In this document: positions 1 to 13,466 of the stretch, in pieces | Layout of the letters: each line of letters begins with the position of its first letter | How positions within the stretch are numbered: the first letter of the stretch is position 1 | Source of the DNA: Setaria digitata | Lineage: Eukaryota; Nematoda; Chromadorea; Rhabditida; Setariidae | Length of the DNA stretch: 64,000 bases | Direction of reading: 5' to 3' | NCBI GenBank assembly: GCA_003640385.1 | Contig: RCAB01000245.1 | Span: 1-64,000 of the forward strand | Notes under the pieces: model-generated | Told to the model about the DNA's origin: nothing | The model's input: the letters and a program-made list of their open reading frames with translations, nothing else | Databases searched by the model: none | Position numbers and translations under genes: made by a program

Positions 1-426
1 AATTCCTTGGCAACTAATTATTTATTCGTTATCATGAGTTTAATTCTTGACAATTAGATTTACTGCATATAAATGAATAATAACTCTCCTACGTATATCA
101 ATATTTTCACGTCTAAAATCACGTTTCTCCAATCATTAACTTATTTATGCTTATATCACAATTAATTGCCTCATTCACATATCAGTTAACTGTTGATGAT
201 ACTTATGTAATCCTAAAATTAAAATTACGGTCGTCATTGTCGAAATTCATTTTTTTTAGAAAAGAATTATTATATTTCCGACGATTTTCTATTTATGTTA
301 AGGAAAAAACGATTCTACAGTGTGAAAATTTTTATTTCTTGAAAATTTAAATCATTTTAAATTTTCGTTTTTCTTTCTTTTCCAGGTAAAAGATTTCATT
401 GTAATATTGATATAACGTTAACAAGA
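1..426. other. Noncoding DNA upstream of the first gene
   Basis: AT-rich sequence with no convincing coding region; the short open frame near the start has no matching splice signals. A pyrimidine-rich stretch ending in CCAG at 384-385 lies about 40 bases before the first ATG at 427. In a nematode this is a plausible acceptor for spliced-leader trans-splicing or for a 5' UTR intron. No promoter element could be assigned. Confidence 0.5.
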
Positions 427-1812
427 ATGATGTTCATCTTATTGGCGATAATTTTATCAATTATTCAAAACACTGTAGAATCGACAGGTTGCTATTCGTT
501 TCCAAATATTCACTTATTTAAGCATAGATTAGATTTTACTATTTTAAATTCTATAGCATTGGTATTGGGAAAATTGTCCTCATATTGATACAAAAAGTTA
601 ATTAAAAAACTGCTCATAATTAGGAAAATACTAAATTAGTCATTAAGAAATCACTAATTTGTCATTGAAATTTTAAAATACTATAGTGCTGTGAGATAGA
701 ACAAGCAGAAAAATGAGCAGAGTTTCTATATTTAAAAAAAAAAAAATATTTTAGGAGTCTTAGAAAGAGACAGGATAAAATTAAGTGAATTATTTCCATC
801 ATATTTTGCATCCTAATTAATTAGTCACTTAACAGGTATTCTGCATGCTCATTTTTAGTTACCTCAAAGAAAAGACAAAAAGAAGTCTCTTGGAGAGTTA
901 TTTGTTTTTTCTTAAATTAAATTTCATTGAAAACCAATTTTTTTTTTTTTTTTTTTTCTTTAAGGTTTTCTCGAATGTCACGATTGTCCAGGTGGTAATC
1001 CGACTTGTTTCGATTTATGCAACGGACGTTACTGTTATAAAATAGAATTTGTCGCTGATGGTTAGCTTTATTCATTTTTTTTTGTTAACATTATTAGTAA
1101 AATTTTATTCTCTTTCTTTCTTTTCTTTATCATTTATAATTTATTATATAGTAGTGAAATTTTGCAACTGATTAAAAATAATTAGAAATTTTATAAATCA
1201 ATCAGACAAAAATTATGTTTAAAACATAGAATAGATGTTCGCATTATTCAGTTTCTAATAAAAATAAATAAATCACAGTTCTTTCAGTCATTCATTTTTC
1301 AGTATTATGAGTTTAAAAGAAAAATTCCTTTTTTTTTTTTTTTGAAAAAAAAGAATTTAAGCAATTAATCAATTGCCTTTTTTTTTTACAGGGTATGCAA
1401 AGCATCGAAAGTAGTTATTTGAAAAAAAAAAAAAAAAAAAATTTGAAACCTAAAATAGATATCTATAATATTCAATTTATAATTAAAAAAAAAAAAAAAT
1501 CACAATCCTTTCAGTCATTCATTTTTCAGTATATTTTGTAAAAGAATTAAGTAACTGATTAACTTTTTTTTTTTTATAGGATATGCAACATCAAAAAGAG
1601 GTTGCTTAAATTACACAGATAGTGGGATGCATGTTAATGGATGCATTGAAGTGCCATCAAGTTTTCCGGGATCGGATTTTCGGGCTATCGAACGGACATG
1701 TATTTGCACAAAGCATCGATGTAATTCGGCATTCATCCATACAACGCTTGCTAATTTCAATTTAATTACATTATTTACACTGCTTATGATTTTATATATA
1801 ACAAAATATTAG
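427..1812 (+). CDS. Small secreted Ly6/three-finger-type protein, probably GPI-anchored
   Basis: Three exons keep phase: 427-487, 965-1060 and 1580-1812, giving about 129 residues. The start ATG opens a hydrophobic signal peptide (about residues 1-19). The mature part carries ten cysteines: CHDC, PTC, DLC and RYC in exon 2, then GC, GC and a closing CICTKHRCN in exon 3. A C-x-C-x4-CN ending is the usual signature of Ly6/uPAR three-finger domains. The last ~16 residues are hydrophobic and run to the stop, as in GPI-attachment signals. The family acts outside the cell as small membrane-tethered modulators of receptors or channels; the partner here is unknown. The acceptor of the last exon is preceded by a decayed copy of itself (see the repeat at 1274-1605). 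Alternative: another nematode cysteine-rich secreted family. Fold assignment is inferred from cysteine spacing only. Confidence 0.7.
1274..1605 (+). repeat. Imperfect duplication of an intron end plus exon start
   Basis: Two copies of the sequence leading into the last exon of the Ly6-like gene. Both contain a shared stretch around TTTCAGTCATTCATTTTTCA (about 1284-1303 and 1510-1529), then a T run, an AG acceptor (at 1390-1391 and 1578-1579) and an exon-like start encoding GYA-K/R residues. The first copy hits an in-frame TAG after about seven codons, so it cannot replace the real exon. Confidence 0.7.
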
Positions 1813-4800
1813 CATATCGAATTTCAGTATTTGATTATTCAATTTTTTCTTTCTCCTTTTTTTTTTGCTTTTTAGCATTTGAAATGAATCAAATAATCTT
1901 TTGTTACAGCGAAAAAAAAAGGAAAAAAAAAAGCAGAAAAGAAATGAAAGAATGAATGTATATTTTTGTTAATTTTTTTTTTTTTGTCAAATTAATTTTG
2001 ACAGATTTCTTTTCAAATTTTCAGTACAAATTTTTCTAGCTACAAAATTTAATTAATAGAAAAAGAAAAACAAAAATTAGCTCACAGGTATGTATGTATG
2101 GCAAAATTTTTAATTTTAAAAATCTTATAATTAATAAGCAGTTAATTTTCTTCTACCTGATACTTCTTCACTTTTGCATTGCAAATGATTTCTTTTTTAG
2201 TTTAACTAGCTTCAATCTATGAGCAGAAATCTGTTTTATCTCAATATATTGTGATTTTTAATTCATTCCAGGTTGATCTCTTCATTCTTTTGTCTTTTTT
2301 TCTTTTTAGTTTCATATTCTCCACTATCAACTGATTATTATTTATTATTATAAAAGATTAAGTGGGAAAATCACTACTTTCGATCATTTTGAACAAATTG
2401 ATATCACAAAAAAAAAACATTTAAAAATTGTATTTAATTATTGAATTGGTTAACGGTTTAGTGCCAACTATCAAATAATTAATTTTAAATGTTTAATTTC
2501 CTTTTCATTCTATTTCTACGACTGAATTATGCTCAAAAAGAAAAAAGACGAGCAGTTCCTTGTCACTTATATTTCTCCTTCTTTTCGATGCTCAACGAAA
2601 TGAAACCGAAACTTCTTCTTCCATTTTATATTTCCTAATCTATTACAGGTCATTTATTAGCTCAGATTTCTGGCTCATCTCTTATGCAACACTTTTGGCT
2701 TATTTAGCAATTCTTTTTTTTCTTTAACTCATTGAATATTTCGTTAATCTCACTTTGTCCCATGAAGTAATTAACTGCTCCCATCTTCGAGCTGGCACTG
2801 CTGTATAAAGAGAGAACTGAATTACTTTTGGTAATGGATTTGTAATTTACTCTCAAGCCAAGATTTTAGTTAAATTTACAAATTATGAGGGTAAGATAAT
2901 GATGCACTCAATTACATTTCGTATTAATTCTGATTTTCTTCACTGATATTGCTGACAAACTTGTCTTGCTGGCAGAATTGTACAATGAAATTAGCATCGC
3001 GTCTGATTTTTGTATTTAAAATTTTCATTCATAACTGTTAAGTGTAAAAAGAAAAGGCCGAAATAAATTTATTTGTTGTATTTGATATGGAAGTGATCAA
3101 TATGAATGGTTGAATTAGATGGATTTGGTTGAATCTGAAAGAGTGAAAATAGATGGATTTGGTTGAATCTGAAGGGGTGAAAATCGATGGATTTGGTTGA
3201 ATCTGAAAGGGTGAAAAGAGCTGTATCCGGCAAATCTGTGGGAAGTGCAGATATTGCAGGAAAGAAAGGAGAATCCTGGAAATCATATGCCAAGATCAGC
3301 GAGTGAGATTGATAAGAGAATCGAATTCAGATGATGTCAGAATTCGTACTGTACCTGAATACTGGTATATAATAAATGATTCAGCAAATTATCACTTAGG
3401 TTGTAATTTTAATTTTGCTAATTTAAGCTTCACTAATTCTGTCATCAAACATTTCTCATCTTAATTCATTACACCGATGGAAATGGATGATGTTATCAGT
3501 TCAGTTATAGTCATCCGTACTGACTAATTACCGTCATGTTTGAACTGATTGACCTGATCAAATTAAGAAAAAAAAAATGATTGATTTACTAATAATGAAA
3601 ATTTTCTGTACATTCATTTTTTCCACAGTTAACAGTGAAGTCAGATTTGTTAATTTATTCAGTTATTTATTTATACGAAATTTTTATTAACTTTAAAAAT
3701 CTTTTTTGGAACATTTTCTCATCCAACAGCATATGCATATGTTAGTCCTGTAATAAAACGTGGTACTTTATTCATTTATTGCTTGAAGTAAAAAATACAT
3801 TTAAAAATATATTTATTATAATTTGGCTAAAAAAAAAAAGAAAAGAAAAAAAAAATCTTTTCTTTCTTTTCTTCTCCCAACAAATTCATACATTCTTTTA
3901 TTTTTAACCAACAAATGAACACATAAAAAAGAAAAATAAACGATTTCAGATTTTTTTTTTTTTTAAATCCTTTTTTTTTTTTTTCCTCTCTTCTCTTCTT
4001 CGCTTCCTGTATTTTGCGGAAGTATTAATCATTAACAATAATGCTATAAACAATTAATTGATCTAATAATTATTCATTTCACTTTCCATCTTTCAATCAT
4101 TTTGCTTCTGTTAATTTTGTCATACGGAGGAAGAAATTTTCGTCCGAGAAATGATGTAAAATTTAAACTGTTCAAAGTATTGAAGTAACAGCTGCCACTA
4201 TTTATCCTCCCTTCCAAAACACATATTCATTCATTCAATTCATTCATTTCCATTTCATTTTCCATTCATCCTACTACTATTTAACCAAAAATTCCTCCTG
4301 CCTTTCTCAGTTATTGTTGTGCCAATTGTAATGCACCAACTAACTTCTATGTGATGCTTTTTCAAGCTCTATGAAATTCAATTAATAATTTTTTTTTTTT
4401 CCAAAATTTTCATTAATTGATGAAATTTTTTTTGGAAAAAAATTTAAACAGTTGCTAGAAAATTTATTTATCCTATTTATTATGCTAGTAAATTATGGGA
4501 AAATTTTCAAAAATAAACAACAAGAAATGAAACATTTGCACTTTCTAAATTATCCTATTTCTATTATTATTATTATTCCTAGAACTAATATTACTACTAA
4601 TAGTAGTGATAGTATTATTATTGCTACTATTTAATATCTGTTATTAGCATAGCTTGCTTGCTGTTTCACTACTATTTGCTGCAACAATAACTATTGACTT
4701 CTATTATTGACGGTATTGCAATTAATGCTAATTACCTGGAAGACATTTTTTTTTTCAATAGAATTCAAATTAATATATTCTATCTAGAATATTCACTCAT

Positions 4801-4974
4801 TTTTAAATACTGTATTTTACACTTCCTTTCTGTCATATTTAACTTTTCTCATTTAATTAACCAAGAAAAAAAAAACAGAAGAGAGAGAGAGAGAGGGAGA
4901 GAAAAAAAGAAAACGCTAAAGTTTTAGCACGAAATTGCTTTCATTTAATGAAAAAAATTTATTAAAATATTTCA
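1813..4974. other. Intergenic region between the Ly6-like gene and the esterase
   Basis: About 3.2 kb with no supported gene. It holds many T and A runs, a three-copy 34-bp tandem repeat (listed separately), a TATA-like CTGTATAAAG near 2802-2811, an ATG followed by a GTAAG donor-like site near 2884, and a purine GA-rich run at about 4881-4900 shortly before the esterase start. None of the short open frames has convincing protein-like composition. Confidence 0.5.
3117..3218 (+). repeat. 34-bp tandem repeat, three copies
   Basis: Units at 3117-3150, 3151-3184 and 3185-3218 share the core GATGGATTTGGTTGAATCTG and differ at only a few positions. A 34-bp period is not a multiple of three, so the repeat changes frame each time. 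The minus-strand open frames across it are therefore unlikely to be genes. Confidence 0.9.
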
Positions 4975-7900
4975 ATGCTGCCATTTCATAATTCTTACTT
5001 CCCTGTCGCTTATCTATCACTGATTACTTCCTTACTGTTTATTATCACTTTGATACCTGAATGTGTGGGACAAAATTTCGAGAAATCAAGATCAGTATGG
5101 GTGGAACAAGGCTTACTACTTGGTAAAATATATAAATTAGCCGATAATTATGTTCAAATATTTCGTGGTATACCGTATGCTGAACCACCTATTGGATCGT
5201 TACGATTTAAGGTTGTCAATTTCAAATTTAATAAATTTAATTTTTTTCCTTCCTTTTTATATTTACTTAAAATTATTCCTTGAATAATTAGATAAATTAC
5301 TGCTGTTAAATAATACCAAGCAATAATTTTTTTTTTTTGCAATTTTCAATTAAAATAATTAATTTAGTTTATTTTTTTTTTTTTAAAATAAAGTCTATTA
5401 ATCTAATGTTTCTTTTCATTAAATTGATCGTATTTCCCCCAATATTATTTAATCATTATAATTTTTTAAATTGTGACGATTTTACTTTGTATTTTCATTT
5501 ATTTAAAATTTATTAAAAATGATTCTTTTGCTAATCAATAACCAACAAATAACAATAGAGCCCGCTTCGTTGTTGTTTGAATTGAAAATGATCGTTTTTT
5601 TGTTTTTATTTTTGCTTTCTTTTCCTTTCTTTTTTTGTTGCCAAAAGTGCCAAGTGAGATTGCGATTAATTGTAATGAGATGAATGAACACCTGCCAAAA
5701 AGTTCCCTTTGTAATTATCGGCACATTGATACTCTAATTGTTCATTTCACAGAATATGGATGATATTGAAAAATAAAATAAAAAAAATTTTAAAAATATC
5801 GCTTATTAAAATTAAATTTTCGCTTTGTCCTTTCTTTTTCTTTCGAAAATTAATTATTTGAATATTGCGAATACTTGAAAATAATAAATATTTGCAAAAT
5901 TTATGAAAAAAAAGAAAGAAAGAAATTGCTAGCATGAAATGAAAGAAACAATAAGTGTAACAAAAAAAAAAAAAAGTAATACAAATTCTGTAATCAATTT
6001 TTTCGTTTTTTTTTTCTTCAGGAAGATAATATTAAATTCTTCCATAAACATATATTTCTCATCTTTTTTTTTTTTCCAAAATGAAATTCGCAAAACAACT
6101 ATGGCTAATAAAGTTGAATTCTGTTTTTAATTTCAATTTAAGTGAGAGAAGAAAATGCCAAGTAATTTCATTACCGAAATTCCGGCTAGATTTTTTTTTT
6201 GACCAGAAAATGTATTTTTTGTTTTAATTTCTAATCACTGCAAATGCTTATAATAATAAAAATAAGAAATAAAATTGTTTGCAAACAGCATGTTAGTGAC
6301 AATATTGAAAATGTCAATGCATTTTGAGTTCCCTCTTAGACTAAGTCAAATTTAACGTCATTAGTGGTAATTAAAAATGATAAGGTGTCTGAGATTTTCG
6401 TAATCATTTCAAAGATAACAGATAGATGTGTGCATTATAACTATACAATTATAATAATGCTTAATAGAAGCCGACGAAATATTTGTTCTGTTTGTTTTCC
6501 AATGCAAATACACAATGATTAATTATTTTGAGATCTAAATTGCTATTTATTTTTGCAAAATTTATTGAAAACACGTCAATCAAGATTATTTGCTCATCTA
6601 TTTTGTTTACGCAATAAGAATTTGCAATTTTTGTAATTAAAAAAAAAAAAAAAAATCATACACACATTTAATAAATGAATGTAAATTTTTCTTTTTCAGC
6701 TTTAACTACAAATTTTAGCCTGCAAAAAAATATCTCTCATTTTATGGGATAATGTATGAGTGAGAGATAATAATTAAAAAAAAAAAATATTAACATTTTT
6801 ACTTTTCGCTTTCTCATTCAAATAAAAAAAATAAAAACGGTAAATGATTGTAGCGTCCGGTAAAACGAACACGATGGCATCAGGAATATGCGGCACTGGA
6901 TTACGGTGCTCCGTGCTTACAGTTTATGGAATTTCATAAGCATGATAAATTTGCCGGTTCAAATATGCAAAATGAAAGTGAAGATTGCTTGTTTCTAAAT
7001 GTCTTCTCACCATATGTAAGTTATGCTACGATGATGAATTCATTTTAAAATTTCAAAAAAGAAAGAAAAAAATTAACAATTAGAAAGAAAATTAACAAAG
7101 AGAAAGAAAAAAAAATTAACAAATTTCATTTATGATTAATCAAAATTTTTGTCAATTATCTTTTTTCTTTTTTCTTTTTTTTTTTTTTTTTTACAAAAAT
7201 AAATTACGCATAAAGAAAAAAAAGGAAAAATAGGATAAAATAATTTGAAAAATTATTTGCTTCACTCATAAATATTTCTTTTTTTTTCAATTATTAACTA
7301 TTTATTTATTTTTGAAATTTTCACTTGTTTTATTTATAGCAGTTTCAAAGATATAAATCATTTTAAATTCACAATTTGGAAATGTTCAGATTTAAAAACT
7401 TAATTTAAATATACACCTGCAATTGAGGAGGAAAAAGACGAAAAATTTCAGGATCCAGAGGATGAATCAAAACTTTATCCGGTTCTTGTATGGATACATG
7501 GTGGTTCATTTCTAGCCGGTTCAGGTGATACCGGTATCGATATGGAAGTGGTTACTAAACATTTCACATCTAATGGTGTTGTATTGATAACGCTTAACTA
7601 TAGACTTGGTCTCTTAGGTGAGTGTCTTTCTTACTATATTGTTCGAATTTAAAGCCATTTATTAATTAGAACCAGATCAATTAATGAAAATGTTCATAGC
7701 ATTTATATACCGTTCGTTCTAGGATTTCTAAATTACAAGAAAAACGATCATATTGAGGGAAATTTGGGTATTTGGGATTTGGTATTGGCACTGGAATGGA
7801 TTCAAACAAATATGAAACAGCTAAATGGTGACCCCTCAAAGGTCACGGTTATGGGTGAAAGTGCCGGTGCAGCCGCTGCTTCAGTACTAGCAGTATCACC

Positions 7901-8090
7901 CAGAACTAAAGGTTAAGGGTTAAATGAAATTGTCTAATTTGTAAAACAAAAGAAATTTAAGATACAGCTAATCCAATTTAATTGCCGATGTTTTGAACGA
8001 TGAATTAAGTTCTTATACATTCATTTCAGCCTATCTACACTAAAGTTCAAAAAAGAAATCTATCAAATTTCCTAGTTCAAAAGTTTCATT

Positions 8091-8122
<32 letters not shown>

Positions 8123-9409
8123 AAGAAACGACAAGTGTTAGCAGATATGTAAAACATATGTAGTGCGATTGATAATTATTCAAATTTTTTATCGGTAGCA
8201 TGATTAACTAAAACTGAACCACTTAATGATTATCATCACATTTTTTGATGCAGCAAATTACTAGCATAAATACAAAGTTACTAATATCATTAACTCTTCA
8301 TGTATCATTCATTTTTCGAATTTTTTGATAGATGAAATGGGAAAAAAAAAAAGGAAGAAAAAGAGAAAAGCACATTTAGTAAAATGAACAAACATTTTAT
8401 CAGTGCTCAGTTGATTAATTTCTCTATAATTGCAAATTTTTTAATTAATTAAAACAACATCAATTTCTTAGTGCAATGAATGATGCTTAATCGATTTTTT
8501 TTTTTGCAATTTTCAAAATTAATTTTTAAAAAATAAAAGAGAGAAAAATAAAACATTGTTTTGAGATTAATGATATTTGTAATTTGCAAAAATTGACAAT
8601 TTAATTGGAACAAATACAAATTAAAAGTTGCAGTTTCAAGCCTATTTCATCAGGCAATCATTCACATTTTCAGGCTTATTCCATCAGGCAATTATGCTTT
8701 CCGGATCAGCAACCGCCGGTTGGGCCATTCATCGCTTCGGTCAACCGTCCTGGAGTATTACTAACATAGTAGCATACATTCGATGCGAAAAGGAATTCGA
8801 TAAGCAAACAGTTCAGTCTTTACTGAAAAGTTCCGAACTGCCAATAACCAGTAAAGAATGCAATATGCAGGAAAGAATACCTGAGTGCTTAGCCGTAAGT
8901 TATTTCATTGATTAAGTAATTCATTTCCATTAGTTGCTTAATTTCAAATTAATGCACTATTATGATCGATTAAAAGAATTCAGCGAAAATTCAAATTAAA
9001 ATTTATTCAAAAGAAAAAAAATTATTGATAAGACATATTTCAATTTCAAAAATAGTTCAATAACACTTAATTTAATGACTAATTAATTTTAGCATTTTCT
9101 TTTCCAAAATAATTAAAAAGTAAAAAATAAGAAAAAAAAAAGAAATGATCACTTTTGATTCTTTTCTGAAATTGTTAATAATATTTAGAGTAGCGAAGAA
9201 ATGAATGATTTGGAATTGGTTGAATGCTTTCGAAATGAACTCAATCTTTCATCATTTCCATTTCGCTATGCACTTGCAACTGAGGTATTTCACCAGAAAA
9301 TAACGGCAAAATAAAATAATTTATTCAATTTCATATATAAGAGAAAAAAGAATGACCTTTGACATTTTCTTCTTTTTTTTTTTTTAAATACAGGAAAAAG
9401 ATTCATTTT

Positions 9410-9440
<31 letters not shown>

Positions 9441-12400
9441 TCCTGACATAATGTCAAGCTAGGAGTATCGAAACTAGTAGTGGATGATGAGCTGATACCG
9501 TTATCTGGCTCTGAACTGATAAGCCAATATGCTCGAATGCCCATAATGATCGGTGTTGCACAACATGAATGGGCTCATAAAAAAGGTTAGAATAATTTTG
9601 TGCAAATTTACAAAATATCTATGAGATGCTGTGAGAGACGTACAGAATTCCTGATATATACGTCAAATAAAATAAGATATACGTACGTGGAAACGTCAAA
9701 CAGTGCAAAATAAAAAGAGAAAGTAGAAATTAAGCAGCAAGGAAGACAGAAAGTGCAAAGTGTCAAAATTAGAGCTCATAGAAAAGGATTGGTTCGTTAA
9801 TTCTTCGATATTTCAGCTTGAAAATTGCTTTTATTTGATCAATTTAAAATGAATGAAATAAAAATTGTCAGATTTAATTTGTCACAGTTCAAGTAAGCTA
9901 TTAATAAATTTACTTTCCAGCACAAGATTATGGTTTAAATCAATTCAAAAATGTCTCCATCAAGGATTGCAACAGAAATATCCGTAAAATTATCAATGAA
10001 CATTATCATACTAGTTGCGCAAAAAAACTTCACAACTCAACGCTAGAACTTATAGCAAATGCTACTTTTTTAAGGTTTTCATAGCTTCTTATCACTGATA
10101 TATTTTGCAATTTTATCATTTCTTTTTACTTTTTTGCTTTGTTGAAATTTTATCTTTTCTGATATATTTCAAGAAATTTTTTTTTTTTTTTGGGAAAAAA
10201 TTGTTTGAAAAATATTCACCAAATTAGACAAGGAAATGTTGCTAATCAATCTGTTATTTGACCAATCAATTTCGCGAACTTAATTCGTCTAGTACCAATG
10301 TAGGGTTATCACTTTGGTTTTATTCAAAATTTTATTGTACAACAGAAAATAATAAAAAGTTGAAAGAAAATTCAGACATTTATTTGAAAATTATTTTAAA
10401 TGAATGAAGTTTCGGCTTTGTCTTAATTCTTCATTATACACATAAGTACCAATTAGATTAAAATTCAATTTCAGATATATCGATACGCCGGAAAATAATC
10501 GCACATTGACACGTGTTGTTTATGGCCTGCAAGATGTAAGTATTTTCAGTTTAATTCAAACAAAAAAAAAACTGATGAAGTAAATAAATAAACTGAAAGA
10601 TTGATTAAATTAAATTAAAATGATCAATTAAGCAAAAATTAAACTCCATCAAAGTTTTTATTCCAAAAAAAAATTTGTGCATTATTTGAAGAATTTATTC
10701 ACAAAATTGTTTAAGATTTTTTTTTTGAGTTTTTTAAAAAACCAATAAAGAATGAAATGATGCTACAGTTAGAAGCGGATATTGAATTTGTGGCACCGGC
10801 GCAACGTGAAATTGACGGCTACGTGGAAAATGGCTTACCGGTTTACGCTTATTCGTTCAGATACTTTCCGAAATCACCAATTTATGAGGAAGATCAAAAA
10901 ACGTTTAGTATTTTTGGCCGAGAAACAATTAAAGTGAAACGAAAAGAACTTCAAATACGCCGTATGTTTTGGCGTTCTTTCACAGCGAAAAAAAAAAAAA
11001 AAAAAAAAAAAGAGAACATTTTTTAATCAACGAAGGCCTTAAAGTTAATTAATTAACATCTAATTGTGCTCGTTAAAATTATTTATTTAACTTATACGAA
11101 AACAATATTACTGGAAATTTCAGGGATATGAAACCTGAGATCTGGAATTAATCTCGTTCATATGACTTTTAACTGAAACATTCCTAATTTTTTTTTCAAC
11201 TAAAAAAATTTTAAATACTGTAAAAATTTTTAGTAAGATGGTATAATTAGTTGGCTAACTGAAGGATATTAAATATTTTCACTTGGTTAAATTAAGTGCA
11301 ATTAATTTAATTTTGTCGAATTATAATAGTTTATTTTTTGCCTAACTTCTGCTAGTATTTACAAATAAAATAATACATTTTGCAAGAATTTTAAATTATG
11401 CGATCCAAGAAGAAGAAAAAAAAAAGAAATGTGAGGCAAAAATATTTTATCTTCTTTTTTCTTTACAGTCACATTTATTTTAATTAAAATATAATTAGCG
11501 GCTAATAATTTAATCAGAAATTTCTATGTTCATTTAAAATTTTGTAGCATCATAAGGACGAAATTAATTAGAAAAGAATGTGGAAGAAAAAAAAGCTTTT
11601 TGTGAGTAATATTTTGAATAAATATTATGTCAGAACTAATTGGAATCAATTTTCAGCTTTCTTGCAAATTTCTTTTTCAATTAAGTTTGAATTGAAATAC
11701 AAATTCAATTTTTAAAGGAAATGGGCGGCCACGAGCATTTCATGGCTTAGATCATGCTTATATATTTACAAATGGCTACAGTAGCAATTTGCATGTTGAA
11801 CCGTTCAGTAAACGTGATCAACAAATGGCCAAAATGCTTACAGCACTAATTACTAATTTCGTCAAATACAGGTTTGTTCATTTACTTGTTTGCTTGTTTA
11901 TTCACTTGTTTTTCTGTTTGTTGTCGTGTTGTTTCCTTCATTCCCTTATCAATTTACTTATTTATTTGTTTCTTTATTTACTTATTGTTCTATTTCTTAT
12001 CTGCAGTTTTCTTCATTATCCACTTGCTTTTTCATCGGTTTACTTGCATATTTGTTTGCATGATTGTTTGTTGATCAGTTTGCCAATTAGTTTGTTTGTT
12101 CTTCATAATTTCAAAATTAAAAAAGGATAAAGGAGAAATGGAATAATTAGGTCAATAACGCATGAAATAATTATTAATTTTAATTGAAATTAATATCTGT
12201 TGAAATTTTTTTATTCAATTTAAATAACATATTACTTTTTTTTCTTCATCAGTTTATATTAGCACAGTAAAAGTTTCGAAATTTCATACATTTATCTGAT
12301 ATATGTTGAATTAATTAATTAATTCTAGTAATTTAATTTTACATAAATTTTACAGGAAGCCAACGCCAACTGAATGGAACGGTTTCAAATGGGCACCATT

Positions 12401-12520
12401 TACAAATGAATCTGCACAATATGCGATTTTGGATTTACCGCCAAAGTTTTTAAATTTTATTTTGTTATAAATTTTTCTTCTTTTTTAATTTCTAAACTCT
12501 AAAAGTTTTGCTTTTCAAAA

Positions 12521-12571
<51 letters not shown>

Positions 12572-13400
12572 TATATATATATATATAGTTTTTGATATAT
12601 ATATATAATTATATATTATATATATCAATTTGCTAGTACTCTCTAAGAAATTTAATCTCTAACTTAATTAATTTAAATTGACTCAAAAATAACACTGACA
12701 AGAGTTAGTTCAAAAAAAAACGATAAAATTTCAACCATTTCATAATTTTGCAGCTTAAATTGTTATCTTTTAGGTAAAAATTCTGAAAAAAAAAACCACA
12801 AATCAATCATTTAAAAAAAAAATTTAGTAAATGAAATTTGTTAATTTTAATAAAGCAATACCGGAGTTTGGGACTTGAAAACTTTATTTGATTTCTCCTG
12901 TGAAGTAATTGAATTCCACGCAGTAGAGGTAGTCAATTGATTAAGTAGTTTAATTTCGTAAAATGTATACAATTAACCAATTAATATTTATTTACAGAAA
13001 TGCAATTGGTAGTTTACATTGGCCAGCAACGAATTTTTGGAATAAAGAAGCGGCACTTTTAGAAAAATTATCATTGCGCGAAAAAACTGTCCAAACACTA
13101 AGCGAAGAATTGACTGCTGATGAGCGATTGCAGGTGCTTTCTAATCATTTCAAAAGTTGCAAAAATTTCAAAAAATTTACCTGACAAAATTAATTAATCA
13201 AGCAATTGTAGCAGTAATATTGTTAATAATAATTGTAACTATAATTATAGTTAGCGGCTTATCGACGAGCCTGGTGGGCCTTGTGGCTACTGGTCGGTAT
13301 GATCGCATTGGTCATCTGGATTAGTGTCATCTGTGTGGTGGTGACAAGATGTCACAGTCCTCGTGCCAAACCTTACAATAATATTGTTGTCAGTAGGTGA
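4975..13400 (+). CDS. Type-B carboxylesterase with C-terminal transmembrane anchor
   Basis: Fourteen exons keep phase: 4975-5211, 6854-7015, 7452-7617, 7723-7911, 8674-8894, 9189-9284, 9459-9585, 9921-10074, 10475-10535, 10769-10961, 11718-11871, 12356-12445, 12998-13133, 13251-13400 (711 residues). A signal peptide (about 1-32) precedes the alpha/beta-hydrolase fold. Visible motifs: FRGIPYAEPP near the N-terminus, the oxyanion-hole HGG at about 149-151, nucleophile Ser ~235 in GESAG, acidic Glu ~394 in GVAQHE, and His ~544 in AFHGLDH. The triad therefore looks complete, so this is probably an active serine ester hydrolase rather than a neuroligin or gliotactin-like pseudoenzyme. One hydrophobic span (about 672-694) near the C-terminus, followed by a short basic tail, predicts a type I membrane protein with the enzyme outside the cell or in the lumen. 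Substrate is unknown; the family includes acetylcholinesterases and gut esterases. Intron 1 is 1.6 kb, and intron 12 carries a large AT array. Confidence 0.88.
8635..8699 (+). repeat. Duplicated splice acceptor of esterase exon 5
   Basis: A near copy of the intron end plus exon start occurs twice: TTCAAG then CCTATTTCATCAGGCAATCA (8635-8660), and TTCAG then GCTTATTCCATCAGGCAATT (8669-8693). The upstream copy ends its intron-like part in AAG rather than CAG and keeps the coding frame open into the real exon. Confidence 0.8.
12523..12628. repeat. AT microsatellite with internal inverted repeats
   Basis: A long (AT)n run in esterase intron 12. It is interrupted by AAAACTATA and TATAGTTTTTGATATA blocks that are mirror or inverted copies of each other, so a hairpin or cruciform is possible. 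It does not touch coding sequence. Confidence 0.9.
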
Positions 13401-13460
13401 TAACAAGTTATTTATTTTATTCATCTCGTTATCAAATAACATTGTATTTGAATTCCATAA

Positions 13461-13466
13461 AATAAA
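13461..13466 (+). terminator. Candidate poly(A) signal of the esterase gene
   Basis: AATAAA about 60 bases after the esterase stop codon. Spacing and sequence fit a canonical cleavage and polyadenylation signal. Cleavage site not determined. Confidence 0.55.

Noticed and set aside
2800..2900. TATA-like element and ATG followed by GTAAG, suggesting a small gene
   Set aside because: No downstream exon with protein-like sequence or matching phase could be found before 4975.
3038..3293. Overlapping minus-strand open frames with repeated NQIHL-type phrases
   Set aside because: Created by a 34-bp tandem repeat read in shifting frames; no start context, splice sites or family resemblance.
11789..12130. 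Hydrophobic 113-residue open frame resembling a membrane protein
   Set aside because: It starts inside esterase exon 11 and runs into a TTTG-rich intron; the donor at 11872 and the next exon's phase show it is intronic.
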